A DNA stretch of 33,157 nucleotides, taken from the NCBI GenBank assembly GCA_001887945.1, contig LDOQ01000362.1, forward strand, positions 1-33,157, read 5' to 3'. This document shows, one piece after another, positions 8,750-18,739 of the stretch. This DNA is from Spraguea lophii. Its lineage: Eukaryota; Microsporidia; Spragueidae. Within the stretch, counting starts at the first letter, position 1. Each line of letters begins with the position of its first letter. The position numbers were made by a program, and so were the translations under genes. The notes beneath the pieces were generated by a model, which worked only from the letters and a program-made list of their open reading frames with translations, did no database searches and was not told where the DNA came from.

Positions 8750-9140
8750 AGTATGGGTAAGGTGTGCAAATAAAGACCCTATAAGGAGACAATCTCAACA
8801 GTTTACAGCAAACAAAATATAAATAAAAATATATTAACTATCTAAAAAACCGTATGGGTTTTTTGTTGGCTTCAAAACCATGGATTAAGTTCATCCAAAA
8901 GGTTATATCCAAAATGTAAAAAATTATGCCAGTTAAATGCGGTGAGTGGATAGAATTATTTAGATAGAGACGTTCTACATTAAAATGCAAGAGAAAAAAC
9001 ATATCAATAAGAAAAAAGATTTTTTTGATGGTTTTAAAATTCTTATCTATGAAATACTTTAAGTATTATTAGAAATATGTAAAAAATCTACACATAAACG
9101 TATAATAAAAGAAACGAAATTAAGTTATAGATATTAAATT
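8750..9140 (+). repeat. Left arm of a long imperfect inverted repeat
   Basis: This arm and the reverse complement of 9690-10085 align over several hundred bases with substitutions and small gaps. Shared blocks include gcaaataaagacc, tttttgttgg, ttcatccaaaaggttatatc, and gatggttttaaaatt/tgtggttttaaaatt. The repeat covers the 5' part of the Merlin transposase. Confidence 0.8.
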
Positions 9141-9580
9141 CTATAATAAATAAATTAAAACCTGTGGCAACCAAAAATAAATAGGTAGATATTATAACAT
9201 AATAGAAATCGATGAGACAACTGTCTCAAAAATAAATATAATATTGAAAGATTTCTAAAACAATTTTAGATATTTGTGACATTTATATGAACACAAAAGA
9301 AGTATTTTATTCTGATGAAAATAAAAGAAATGCCGAAGTCATTGAAAAAAACAATCAAAAACAATTTAAAGTAGGAACAAGAATAATAACTGATTGCCGG
9401 AAAGCCTATTCAAAACATTTAACCTGGGTTATACACATAAAACGATTAATCATACAGAGAACTCGTACACCCACAAAACAAATAAATACATACTCAAACC
9501 ATCAAAATTACGTGGAGATATTTAAAAAAACACCTAAAACACAACCTATACAGAATATAAATGGGCTAATAACTTAAATT
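8750..9580 (+). pseudogene. Merlin/IS1595-type (ISXO2-like) DDE transposase relic
   Basis: Remains of a Merlin DNA-transposon transposase. The N-terminal part is broken by stops (KKDFFDGFKILIYEI near 9016-9060). IEIDETTVSK with the first catalytic Asp is at about 9204-9233. The second Asp lies in GTRIITDCRKAY (about 9377-9412, within an intact frame starting at 9287). A +1 frame then reads HTQTIKITWRYLKKH (about 9490-9530), the family's HTQ.IE..W block with the catalytic Glu replaced by Lys. The enzyme is therefore dead by substitution as well as by frameshift. The first about 390 bases recur inverted at 9690-10085. Confidence 0.75.
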
Positions 9581-9689
9581 TAACTTTATTTTTATTTAAA
9601 ATCAAAAAACGTCTTTTTCACGAGCTCTTAAACGGTTTAAAATATATTAAATGATTTATTTGTTTGTTTTATTCTTTTCGTTTCTTCTT

Positions 9690-10085
9690 TAACCTCTTCT
9701 TTATACGGTCTTTATTTGCACATCTTACCGAATATATTACCTTATAACTTATTCTATTTTCCACACGGAGTTTATGTATTAATTTATTATATATTTCCGG
9801 TATTATTTGAAATGGTTTGTAGATAGAAATTTTAAAACCACAAAAAACTACTTTTTCATATATTCTATAGTATAACATTTCTATTTTATCATCTCATTTA
9901 TTTTTCACGACTTGTATACATTTCAGATATAACCTTTTGGATGAATTTAATTTGTTATTTTAAACCAACAAAAACCTCATACCGTTATTTGGTAATTCAT
10001 ATATTTCTATTGATATTTTGTTTTTTGTAAACATTTGGGGCAGTTTCTTTATAGGTCTTTATTTGCATATGTTACCTTTTAATTT
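9690..10085 (-). repeat. Right arm: inverted 5' fragment of the same Merlin element
   Basis: A minus-strand copy of the beginning of the 8750-9580 element, so the two point toward each other. Its inner part carries a 69-codon open frame (9669-9878) ending in SVRCANKDRIKKRLKKK; the left arm reads VRCANKDPIRRQ, and gcaaataaagacc occurs once in the left arm (about 8769) and twice here (about 9710 and 10060). That suggests an internal duplication on this side. No catalytic region is present in this arm. Confidence 0.65.
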
Positions 10086-10099
10086 CAATTTTATTTATT

Positions 10100-11900
10100 T
10101 AGAACATATCAAGCTTTATATCATCCTTATTTGCTATTTGGTCCGAGTATGTTATTTCTGCATAAAAGAAGTTGTTTTGTTTAATGTCAGTGATGTCATT
10201 TTTTTGCACGAAATTACAAAACTTCTTTTAAATATTTTTTTTGTTATATCGAATTTTGATTAAAGATTAATAAACCATTTTAAAGTATCCTGATGAATGG
10301 TAATATCCTATTAAATTATTTATTGTTTTTTTGAAGAAAAATGGGCATTTTTAAAACCAAACGACATACAAGTAGGTCTGTATCTTTGCTTGTATATTGT
10401 AAATATTGTAAGATCTTTTGATTTTCATAAGTTTTGATTTGACAAGGTCTTATTTTTAGGTTTATCTGCTAGAATATTATATTTCCATACATATCTTTTA
10501 ACGAGTTATATATTTCCGGATCGGGTTAGTTTCAGTTTTGGTGATTTTAGGTTCGATATTCGTAGCCGCAATAATTTTATTCCATTGTTTATTTCCTGTT
10601 CAAGACATGCTAATAAATTGTGACTTATATAAATGATTCTTTAATGATCCTATTTCTCGATAATTCTTGTGCATACTCTTTCGTCTGCTGTGTAAATAAA
10701 TCTATATATTATATTGTATTTATGAATTGTTTCATCTTTTCCTACATGTATTGTAAATTTTTCTGTTCTTATTTTCTTCGTTGGATCGATTTTTATATAG
10801 TATACCTTTGTGGATTCTTTGATATTATTTGTCTCCTCTGTTATTACTGGGTACTTAATTTTTTGTTTGCAGATTGAACTGTGGTACTGTTTTTTGTTTA
10901 TCTAATGTAGGCAACTGTTTTCAGGGCTCGTCATTTGCTTTTTATTAATTATCATTTAACTTTTATGATTAAATTATTTAACATGTTGTTTATGTATGCA
11001 ATGTTTTTAAATTTCATGTGGGGAACGTGTCTATTTCTATTGGTCCAGTATGTTGTTATGATTACCTTTGATTTGGTACCTAACTGGATTTTTTCATTTA
11101 TATTTTTTTATTTGCAAATTCAATTTCTTATTATTGTTTATATAATTTTCAGTTGCCAATATCCAGTAGTATGTTAATATTTTTGTTGTTGCGTTTAAAA
11201 AAATCCTTTCATTTGATGCTGATATTTAATTACTTAATGTTTCAATTCTTACGATCTCCCTTTTTTATATGATCTTCAATATTGTGATATTTTATATTCC
11301 CTTTCTCTTTTGATTTATTTGTTATTATCATTAAGTTTTCCTAAATGATTAATTTTCTAGTATTGCTATTCTTTTTATTAATTTATTTATTTCGTTTACG
11401 CCAAACTCATTCATTTTTTTTTGAGACCTTAGGAATTTATTCTATCGAAGGATATCTGTTTAATTGTAGTAATTTTTTTGGCTTTTGTATAATTACTAAT
11501 ATTTGTACTTTTTATAATTATGTTTCGTATTCGGTTATTCTTACAAAATTATATAAATTTATTAGAGTTCAACTCTCTTTGAAACATACATATTGATACT
11601 ATCGAATATTCGAGTTCGATGAATTTTATAATATTTTAATTTTTAGATTTTACATCACTTAATCGTTCAAACATATCCGAATCCAGTATGGGTTCTAATG
11701 CATCTCTGCGTTCACCATTTTACCGGTTAAGTGGATTTGTAACTATTTAAAGTTTCTTCCGTTTTGTTGATATCAAGTGTTTCTGATTTTCAATTTTCTT
11801 GATTTCAATTATTATTTCTGTATTGAGTTCTAATTTTAATATCGTGAACTTTAAAATTTGATGTTTGAATGAACAAGATTTTTAATATTTGCTTGCTTGT
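10100..11900 (-). pseudogene. Ty3/gypsy-type pol relic (protease to reverse transcriptase)
   Basis: Minus-strand decayed pol. A possible aspartic protease core reads ILLDIGN at about 11145-11165 (DIG where DTG is usual). A reverse transcriptase block reads QRYRPTCMSFGFKNAHFSSKK (about 10335-10395), matching R..MPFGLKNAP..F. Downstream, TDIKQNNFFYAEITYSD (about 10150-10200) resembles the KC.F....V.YLG block that follows the YxDD box. Stops and frameshifts are frequent. The plus-strand frames at 10018-10263, 10620-10877, 10935-11177 and 11345-11596 are antisense shadows rich in Phe, Leu and Ile. I cannot find its LTRs. Confidence 0.6.
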
Positions 11901-12815
11901 AATTTAAATTAAATTAGTTATAATACGTGATGAGAGACAGTCTAATAGGATCTTTACATATATTACTTTATATGCTCATGGGGTTTATACGAGTGTTGAT
12001 AACTAAAATATTTTGGAAGTATAAAATAAACCTTTATTTATTTTAAATATAACTTTAATAATCAATTGTTTTATTTCATCTTGTTTTCAACTTTTTTTAT
12101 ATCATCGATTATTTCTTTTGAATAATTAATTTCAGTACAAATCCTTGTATCTCTTTCAAAAATAATTTAAGGTTTTATTTTCAATCACGTGTGTATCCTT
12201 TACGTTAACTCCTATAACTATATAATATAGATTTTGAAATATGAAAATTATTATTCAGATATCTATAATAACCTGTTGATTGTTATTCTGTATTTTCATA
12301 ATATATTTATCATAAATCGATTAAAATTCGATGGGAAAATTTCATCTTATTTAAAATTATCATAATAAATATTATAGCAATATGTTTTTTAAAATTATGC
12401 CAAAATTAATTAAACCAAAACTATTTGTCTTATTAGTAATATATTTTTCTAATTCATCACTTTCCTCCAGTAGAACAGAAAAGGTAATTATTGTTATTTA
12501 AAATGCTTTTCATATTTCGTTGTCTAAATGAAACATTTATTAGATGCTTTAACTATATCTTTTTAAATATTAACAGATTAAAATAACGAAACAATTCCAG
12601 GAATTATTTCGAAAATACATCTTTTAATTATATATATAAATGATAGTTTCCAAACATAATGTTATATATTTAGATAAATTTTTAAGTTTGAATTTATAAA
12701 AAAAAACTTCCAACATAAAATATATCAATGAAAACCTTTATTATTAACCATCTTTATAATTGATAAATTCGAGTAACTTCTTAAAATTTTAAAATGTACC
12801 ATCTCAAAAGCAATT
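11900..12815. other. AT-rich stretch without recognised features
   Basis: No open frame worth naming and no repeat that I can align elsewhere in the window. Confidence 0.5.
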
Positions 12816-13046
12816 TTATGAATATTCTACATATAGTAAACTATCACAATAATAAAAATTAAAAGTTATATTGAAAATATTTACATTTAAATCATATTGT
12901 AAAAATAACTCATTTACATATATTAATTTATTTGGTTCATGCAACTCATCTAAAGAAGTTATAATATTATTTACTTCGTAGTTTGAATATATGATTTCCC
13001 ATTGTATTTTGTTTTTGTAGATTACAACATATGGGATTTGAAACAT
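12816..13046 (-). CDS. Hypothetical open frame (76 aa)
   Basis: An uninterrupted 76-codon frame, MFQIPYVVIYKNKIQWEIIY to CDSLLYVEYS, rich in Ile, Asn and Tyr. Not recognised. No start-proximal CCC or GGG motif. In so AT-rich a region a chance frame or a transposon fragment is as likely as a gene. Confidence 0.2.
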   Translation of the reverse strand: MFQIPYVVIYKNKIQWEIIYSNYEVNNIITSLDELHEPNKLIYVNELFLQYDLNVNIFNITFNFYYCDSLLYVEYS

Positions 13047-13905
13047 ACCTATTGTTTATCTCATAACATTTCTAGACATTTTCGTCGTTGAGATAGTCCT
13101 TCAATATATCTTTTTACTATAAACTCAACTTCGTTTTTTGAAAAAAATTGTTGCATATATTGGGTTGGGAAATATTCTAATATGTTCACTTTTTAAAAAA
13201 TTATTTTTTTACCCTTAATAATAAAATAATAAACAATGGATAAGGGTTTTTAAGTTATTAAAAGAGTTATTCCTTCGTCTCTTATAAATCCAAAAAAATT
13301 TAAAATGAACTGTAATTTGTTAGAATAAAAATATTTTACGTTATACTAAGTATTTCCTATCATATTTATGTATATATTGGTTTCTTGATCATTGAAATTT
13401 TTATTATGATTTACAGTATATTGTTTCATTATTATATCTTTTCTAATGGTTTAGATATACTATAAATTCGCGTTTGGTACGATTTTTTATAATAACTGAG
13501 AGTATTCTCTTAATTTTATTTTCAACCACTTTTTTATAAGATTTTAAAGGTAATAATCGTCAAATCTTCAATTAATATCTTTTTTAATGTTGATTTCAAG
13601 AAGATTATTATATTATTTTTCCTATAAGTTGATGATAATAAAAAAAATCTTTGCTATATCTACAATTAGAAGTATCATTGGTTAGAGATAACCTAAATTT
13701 CTGCAATGCTAATATATTAAAAAATGTAGTAATGGTGTTCTAATACCAAAAGATTCTTATCTTTTGTTTTAATTGACATTGTGATTATTATTCATATATC
13801 ACATTAATATTTTTAATGATAAATTATCGTTATTTCTATTTTTATATTAAATGTTTCTCTGAGTATATTTAAAACCCTTTACATTTTTATTTTTATTCCA
13901 TCTTT
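13047..13905. other. AT-rich stretch without recognised features
   Basis: Short broken frames only; nothing I can identify. Confidence 0.5.
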
Positions 13906-13909
13906 CTCT

Positions 13910-14345
13910 AACCCTAAATTAACTTAACCTATACACATAGTTGTAATAATTCATATCCCTAGTATTTCTCGGTTTGGGAGTGTTCTTAAAACTATATTAT
14001 GGTTTAACATTAGTCCCTTTCTAAAACTTTAAACAAATCAGTATCTGACATAGGTATTCTTCTCTTTTAGAGAGTCACTTATACTATAGATGAAAGTGTG
14101 ACGACGAACACACTCGAGTCAGTTACAAACCCCACCAAGTAACTAAAGTTTACTAGTCTATCCTTTTATCAGCACTGTGTTATCAACAGGCGTATGGACG
14201 GGGATCCTGCCAAAAAACAGAGTTTATAACCGTGTGTTGCAGAAGTATCAGCACTGGTATAAAGGAAGAGACTAAACCTTGTAGGGCTTCTTTCCGGGAA
14301 ACCCCCTGCTACTATCTTTATTTAATATGTTTTATTGTTAAAAAA
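13910..14345. repeat. GC-richer block of unknown type
   Basis: The region, mainly 14060-14310, is visibly richer in G and C than its flanks and has no open frame. It contains tatcagcactg twice (about 14168 and 14248). Part is weakly inverted: tagtctatccttttatcagc against the reverse complement of the stretch ending agagactaaacc. I find no A or B box and no second copy in the window. It may be a solo LTR, another SINE family or host-derived DNA. It lies just outside the nested Merlin element. Confidence 0.4.
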
Positions 14346-14403
14346 GTTATTGTGAACAAATACATTCCTTAATTTATATCTTTTTTGCGAGGTCCTTTAA
14401 CAT

Positions 14404-14411
14404 CATTTTTT
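14404..14411. repeat. Left 8-bp target duplication of the nested Merlin element
   Basis: catttttt here and catttttc at 19388-19395 flank the inverted repeats (one mismatch). Eight to nine bases is the usual Merlin duplication size. Confidence 0.7.
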
Positions 14412-14436
14412 GGCGAAAGTGTAGAATACGACACCC
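14412..14436 (+). repeat. Left terminal inverted repeat of the nested Merlin element
   Basis: Reads GGCGAAAGTGTAGAATACG then ACACCC inward. The right end, reverse-complemented, differs at four or five positions, mostly transitions, with one extra base near the inner end. Confidence 0.85.
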
Positions 14437-14479
14437 ATTAAAATAGAGGTTTTAACGAAAAAGAACATAATAAAACTCT

Positions 14480-14763
14480 TTATTGAATAGTAAAACTTGC
14501 TTTTATAATATTTATATATTCTTTCTATTTATTTTTTGAATTGTTACGAAAAATATATTCAAAAGATATGGATTAATGTTTTTTTATATTATTTCCTTTG
14601 TTTTTATCCATTTTTTTAATAAACTCCACTTACATTCAATATTTTGAATGTGTATTTATTTGTTTTCCTTTAAACAAACTCAATATTATGATTAATTTTT
14701 TGATGTGAAAATCCTAAATTTTTTAAATTATCGTATGACTTAAATGAATCAGTTATGATAATT
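14480..14763 (-). pseudogene. C-terminal half of the split Merlin transposase
   Basis: Carries the second catalytic Asp (GSIIITDSFKSYDNL, about 14720-14763) and, after a frameshift, the catalytic Glu block (HIQNIECKWSLLKKW, about 14600-14645), then EYIFR near the C-terminus, all typical of ISXO2-like/Merlin transposases. The first codons abut the LTR retrotransposon at 14764-14768. A stop and a frameshift between the Asp and Glu blocks show that it was or became non-functional. Confidence 0.8.
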
Positions 14764-14768
14764 GATCC
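14764..14768. repeat. Left GATCC target duplication of the LTR retrotransposon
   Basis: GATCC here and at 18740-18744 flank the two LTRs exactly; 5 bp is the usual Ty3/gypsy integrase stagger. Confidence 0.92.
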
Positions 14769-15015
14769 TGTCCTGTTGGACAGGATCTTGTCCTATAAGA
14801 CTCCTGTGGAAGGTTGAATAACTAGAGGCAGGTCTAGCTTTACTAAAAAGACTAAAACGTTTATACTTTGGTAACATTGTTTTACTTTTATTTATTTTGA
14901 AACTTATATATTTTGTTTCTGGTACATTAGTTTCATATATATCAGATCAAATATATCAATGTGTATTACACATCATTTAAATTTAATAGTCTAGAACTAC
15001 ATGTTAAACACAATA
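14769..15015 (-). repeat. 3' LTR of the gypsy element
   Basis: 247 bp, starting TGTCCTGTTGGACAGG and ending AAACACAATA on the plus strand. It differs from the other LTR at five places, including C to T in the terminal CA. Its copy of the LTR-internal ATG (near 14877) reads out into Merlin sequence. Confidence 0.95.
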
Positions 15016-15029
15016 TTCTGCTACTTCCT
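15016..15029 (-). promoter_or_regulatory. Candidate polypurine tract
   Basis: On the minus strand AGGAAGTAGCAGAA sits directly before the 3' LTR and overlaps the end of the pol stop codon TAG (15028-15030). Twelve of fourteen bases are purines. It is where plus-strand priming is expected; assignment is by position. Confidence 0.5.
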
Positions 15030-16093
15030 ACAAGAAAGCTGGTTTGATATTTTTAATACTAACCATGAATATTCCATTTGGTTTTTCTATAGCTACTATA
15101 TTGTTAGAAGAATATGTTTTGACAATCTTATATGGGCCTTTATACGGGCTCTCTCCAGTTTTCCTTGAATTTGGTTTTTTAAGTATATCATGTCATTAAT
15201 TTTATATGTTTTATTTAATCTTTTATTATTTTTTCTCTGAGTATTATTAACTTTAATTTTATTATTTTCTGCCTTGGTTTGAATTAGTTCTAAACTATTT
15301 GGATTATTTTTGAAAACAGAGATCAACTTTGATGGTGTATTTTTAATGGTTGTTCTGTAACAGTCATTCAAAATTCTTAGACGATAGAAAATGGCTTTAT
15401 TTAGTTCTTTTCCTTTATAAATTCTTAAAAGTTTTAATATTATTTTATTAGTGTTTTCAGACATTCCATTTGATTCTGGGTTGTATGCAGAAGTTGTCAC
15501 GTGTTCTATATTCCTTTCTTTGAGAAATATTGAAAAGTTTGAGCTAGTGAATTGACGGCCATTCTCAGTCGGTAGCTTTTTGGGCTCTCCAAATTGTTTG
15601 AAAAATAATACAAAACCTTTCCTTATAAGTTCTTCACTATCTATTTTCTCTAATAAATACAACTGTGTAAAACGAGTAAATATGTCTGTTATTGTAAGTA
15701 TATTAAATGCGGGTATAGATAATTCATTTATAAATTCAGAGCTTCTAAATGGACCTATAATGTCTGATGGTAACACTTCAAGAGGATAATCCGAGTTTAT
15801 GGAACCTACAATTTTACCATATTTATGCTTAGTTGTTGTGATAGGCTGACATTTTTTACATTTTTTAATAATATCTTTTGTTTTACTAAATGGTACTTCT
15901 ATTCCAATGTTTCTTACAGTTTCGAAAGTCCGTGCGTTCCTGGATGTCCTAGAGCTATATGTTCCTTCATTATCTGTGTATCTGAAAGATTTTTTTTACT
16001 TGTTATTGAAAAGCTTCTTGATAATCCATCTGCTACTTTGTTATGTTTACCTTCTATATGCTTCATTGTAATATTGTATTGTGTGAGATATTC
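15028..16093 (-). pseudogene. Integrase region of the gypsy element (broken)
   Basis: Starts with the segment following RNase H (KHIEGKHNKVADGLSR), then the H2C2 zinc-binding part (HPGTHGLSK and CKKCQ, about 15830-15950) with a frameshift near 15920. The core lies in the open frame 15096-15776: first Asp in SDIIGPF, second site PTENGRQF where DNG is usual (Asp replaced by Glu), and Glu in NPESNGMSEN. Near 15150 another frame change leads to SPYKGPYKIV, a GPY/F module, and the tail ends at the TAG at 15028-15030. Inactive by two frameshifts and probably by the D-to-E change. Confidence 0.88.
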
Positions 16094-16531
16094 TTACCAT
16101 CTGTGTACTCTACTAAATGGTTCTTGAAGTTTAAATGTTATATTTCTATTATCTGTTTTAGCGATTATGTTCATATTAAACAATATAGTTCTGAATCGAA
16201 TTACAGTCATATATAATGCAAAGTACTCCTTTTCTACTATTGTGTATCTTAGTTCGGATTTTTGTAATTTATGGCTATATAATGCTATAACACCATGTTC
16301 TTGATATAATACACTGGAAATGCCAATATCTGATGCATCTGTTTCAATGTAAATATCCTTTTCAAAGTCGGGATAGCATAAAGTAGGGACCTTTTTAACA
16401 TTAGTCCATAGGTTATCTAATTCTTCTCTTTCTTGAATTTTCCATTGATAGGGTGTTTTTTGTTGTAATTTATCAGTCAAAAAGGTTGTTCTACGAGTCA
16501 TTGACTTGATAAAAGGCCTGAACCAATTCAA
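16094..16531 (-). pseudogene. RNase H region of the gypsy element
   Basis: The 145-codon frame begins with the end of the RT connection (NWFRPFIKSMTRRTTFLTDK) and holds the RNase H catalytic pattern: Asp in IYIETDASDIGI, Glu in YTIVEKEYFAL, and Asp in IAKTDNRNI. It ends at TAA (16094-16096) where the frame continues with clear homology (EYLTQYNITMKH); a CAA glutamine codon probably mutated to TAA (C to T). Upstream it is one frame off the RT part. Confidence 0.9.
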
Positions 16532-16536
16532 TAATC

Positions 16537-16956
16537 CTATAAGTCTGGTAGCTCCTTCTTGGTTTTTGGAAGATCTATTTTGGTTAGATAATCCAGGTTT
16601 GTTAAATTTGGTTTATAACCTTCTTCTGAAATTATATGACCAAGGTAATTAATCTCTTTCTTAAAAAATATACATTTTTCTATATTTATAGTAAATCCTT
16701 GACTATTTAATCTTCTTCCTACAGTTGATACGTGATCTATGTGCTCTTCTATTGTTTTGCTGTGAATTAATACGTCGTCTAAGTAAATTTTAACATATGG
16801 TAGGTTTTCTAATACATTTTGCATAGCTCTCTGAAATGATCTTGGTGTATTAGTGAGTCCAAAAGGTAATCTCAAGTATTCGTAATGGTTGTTTAGGATT
16901 GAGAAAGCTGTATATTTGATTGAATCTTTTTTCATCTGAATCAGATGGTATCCCAT
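16537..16956 (-). pseudogene. Reverse transcriptase palm of the gypsy element
   Basis: A 139-codon frame with GYHLIQMKKDSIKYTAF, PFGLTNTPRSFQRAM and the catalytic YLDDVLIHS box, then INYLGHIISEEGYKPN, all canonical Ty3/gypsy RT blocks. The preceding IDLN (with the first catalytic Asp) is also in this frame, upstream of the first Met, so the Met at 16956 is not a real start. Joined to its neighbours by frame changes near 16978 and 16545. Confidence 0.92.
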
Positions 16957-18238
16957 GTTAAGGTCAATTGAACTGAATATACTTGATCCCTAAGATCTGT
17001 TAAACAATCTGTGATGTTAGGACATGGAAAAACTTCCTTTTCTGTACAATCGTTCAGTTTGGAATAATCTACCACTAATAGTAACTTCCCATTCTTTTTA
17101 GGAATGAAAAACGCAGGAGAGTAATATAGAGAATTGGACTTTCTAATTATATTATTTTTTAAAAGATTCTGTACTAGGTCTTGACCGTTTTTTCTTAATT
17201 GGTAGGGTGTATTATAATTCTTTATTTTAATCGTTGGTTCTTTTGTTATTTTAATGGTGTGAGAGTAACCAGAATAACAACCTATCCTATCTGTAGGATT
17301 TGCCAATTTAAGTACTTCAATGACTGATGTTTGTTGTTTTGTAGTAAGTAGACGTGGAGACATTGATGGTTTTCTAGATGTTAATTCTATGCTTCTTCCG
17401 TCAATAGTTAAACAGTTAAGTGCGAATTGTATAGAAACCTCATTCTTTTCTAGAAACTTTAAACCCAGAATTGCATTACAGCTTAGTGAAGGTACTACAA
17501 GTAATGATTGGTTGAATATTGCATTTTTTATCTCATCGAACTGGATTTCTACTTTTACTTCTTTTGATATTTCTATTTTCTCTTTGTTAGCTACTTTTAT
17601 ATTTAGCACATCTATTTCTTTTGTTTCAAGATTGAGTTTGTCTATTATTTCTTCTGATATATATGAATGCTGTGCAGCTGTATCTATCAGAAATTCTAGT
17701 GGTAAACTTTTTATTTCTCCATTTATAACTATCAAATTTCCTCTTTGATTATCGTTAAGCGTATTTATTTTCTTTTCTTTATTTTCTAGTTTTAACTGAC
17801 GACACTCTTTCTGATCATGTTTTGAGCTTTGATGAAAATTGCACCATTTTTTATCGTTTATAAATTCTACATTTTGTTTTTCAGAGATTGATTTATTTTT
17901 CGTTAATCTTTGGGGTGTAGATAAGATCTCTGTTTCAACCTTCTCTATATATTGTTTTATCTCATCTATCTCATATTTTTCCATTTTGATCATCTCTATC
18001 CTTGTCTTTTGTGTTAAACCCTCCTTAAATTTCGTTTTAAAATACAGTTTCTGTTCTGCTATTGTCCATTTGTTGCATAAAGCTAATTCTTTGACCTTTG
18101 TATCTATATAATCATAATATTCTGTAATTGTTTTGTATTCATGTTGACTAGTTTTTTCTAATAATGCTTCAATCATTGTGGCTTGAGTGGCGTTGTATCT
18201 TTTCTTCTGTATACATTCTATAGCCTTTTTTGGATCAG
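16941..18238 (-). pseudogene. Gag (C-terminal part), protease and N-terminal RT of the gypsy element
   Basis: Open frame (the longest Met-started part is 16941-18176, 411 codons). In order: capsid-like helical region, zinc knuckle WCNFHQSSKHDQKEC (C-x2-H-x4-H-x4-C, about residues 112-125), aspartic protease PLEFLIDTAAQHS (Asp about residue 165, DTA rather than DTG), and RT beginning with YSPAFFIPKKNGK and VVDYSKLND. The frame is open upstream of the Met and connects in the -1 frame with the short gag frame at 18239-18601 at AAAAAAC (18248-18254). It ends by frameshift in front of the IDLN motif. Confidence 0.9.
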
Positions 18239-18601
18239 CTATATTATGTTTTTTCTTATGTTATTTCTTGTTAGTTCTTTGATTACGCTCATGGATGTTT
18301 TTTCATCCAAACCGTTATTCCTTATTAGATCCTTTAAGGTTGTTATCCAACTGTTTAAGTCTTGATTATCTATGTCTTCTAGTATTTGTATGTTTTTTCT
18401 TATCTTAATGCTAGTGTTCTCAATAGGCATTTCTATATCTATGGATTTGAAATGTTTTGCATGTTTTTGGTTCTTTGGCAATGATATCATTATGTCATGT
18501 GGGACAGGGTCTTGTCCTATAAGACTCCTGTGGAAGGTTGAATAACTAGAGGCAGGTCTAGCTTTACTAAAAAGACTAAAACGTTTATACTTTGGTAACA
18601 T
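18239..18601 (-). CDS. Gag N-terminal frame starting inside the 5' LTR (120 aa)
   Basis: Starts at an ATG in the 5' LTR (18599-18601), so about 36 residues are LTR-encoded, and runs without a break across the LTR boundary at 18493 into the internal region. The product begins MLPKYKRFSLFSKARPASS; the rest is charged and helical, ending NNIRKNII. TATATAAG lies only 26-33 bases upstream of the ATG, so the leader would be very short. It stops two codons after an A_AAA_AAC heptamer, and the -1 frame continues into the rest of gag. A capsid domain split in this way could be programmed frameshifting or a homopolymer indel. Confidence 0.75.
   Translation of the reverse strand: MLPKYKRFSLFSKARPASSYSTFHRSLIGQDPVPHDIMISLPKNQKHAKHFKSIDIEMPIENTSIKIRKNIQILEDIDNQDLNSWITTLKDLIRNNGLDEKTSMSVIKELTRNNIRKNII
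18248..18254 (-). promoter_or_regulatory. Candidate -1 frameshift heptamer A_AAA_AAC
   Basis: The minus strand reads A AAA AAC in the gag frame, a canonical slippery heptamer. Slipping back one base enters exactly the frame that continues into gag-protease-RT, and the zero-frame stop TAG follows two codons later. No stimulatory stem or pseudoknot is obvious. Confidence 0.45.
18480..18491. repeat. 12-bp perfect palindrome at the position of the primer-binding site
   Basis: AATGATATCATT lies one base inside the 5' LTR boundary, where a tRNA-complementary site beginning TGG is normally found and is absent here. It is within the gag coding frame, so it may be chance. Confidence 0.5.
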
Positions 18602-18739
18602 TGTTTTACTTTTATTTATTTTGAAACTTATATATTTTGTTTCTGGTACATTAGTTTCATATATATCAGATCAAATATATCAATGTGTATTACACATCAT
18701 TTAAATTTAATAGTCTAGAACTGCATGTTAAACACAACA
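18493..18739 (-). repeat. 5' LTR of the gypsy element
   Basis: 247 bp, starting TGTCATGTGGGACAGG and ending AAACACAACA on the plus strand. On the element's strand it contains TATATAAG (18627-18634) and the gag ATG (18599-18601). Confidence 0.95.
18627..18634 (-). promoter_or_regulatory. Candidate TATA box in the LTR
   Basis: TATATAAG on the minus strand, 26-33 bases upstream of the LTR-internal gag ATG. The same sequence is present in the 3' LTR. Placement implies a nearly leaderless transcript; inference only. Confidence 0.4.

Larger units (their letters stand above)
14769..18739 (-). mobile_element. Ty3/gypsy LTR retrotransposon, 3971 bp, minus strand
   Basis: A complete insertion with 247-bp LTRs (14769-15015 and 18493-18739), TG...CA-type ends and a GATCC duplication. 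Domain order on the minus strand is gag, zinc knuckle, protease, reverse transcriptase, RNase H, integrase with a GPY/F module: the Ty3/gypsy order. The LTRs differ at five of 247 positions, so insertion is fairly recent. The coding part has at least five frame changes and one stop, so this copy is not autonomous as sequenced. It has no recognisable tRNA primer site after the 5' LTR and hardly any untranslated leader. Confidence 0.95.

Noticed and set aside
10018..11596. Four plus-strand frames resembling hydrophobic membrane proteins
   Set aside because: Antisense to a decayed reverse transcriptase gene on the minus strand; Phe/Leu/Ile-rich shadow frames.
17320..18365. Plus-strand frames of 60-142 codons
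   Set aside because: Antisense shadows of the gypsy gag-protease-RT region.
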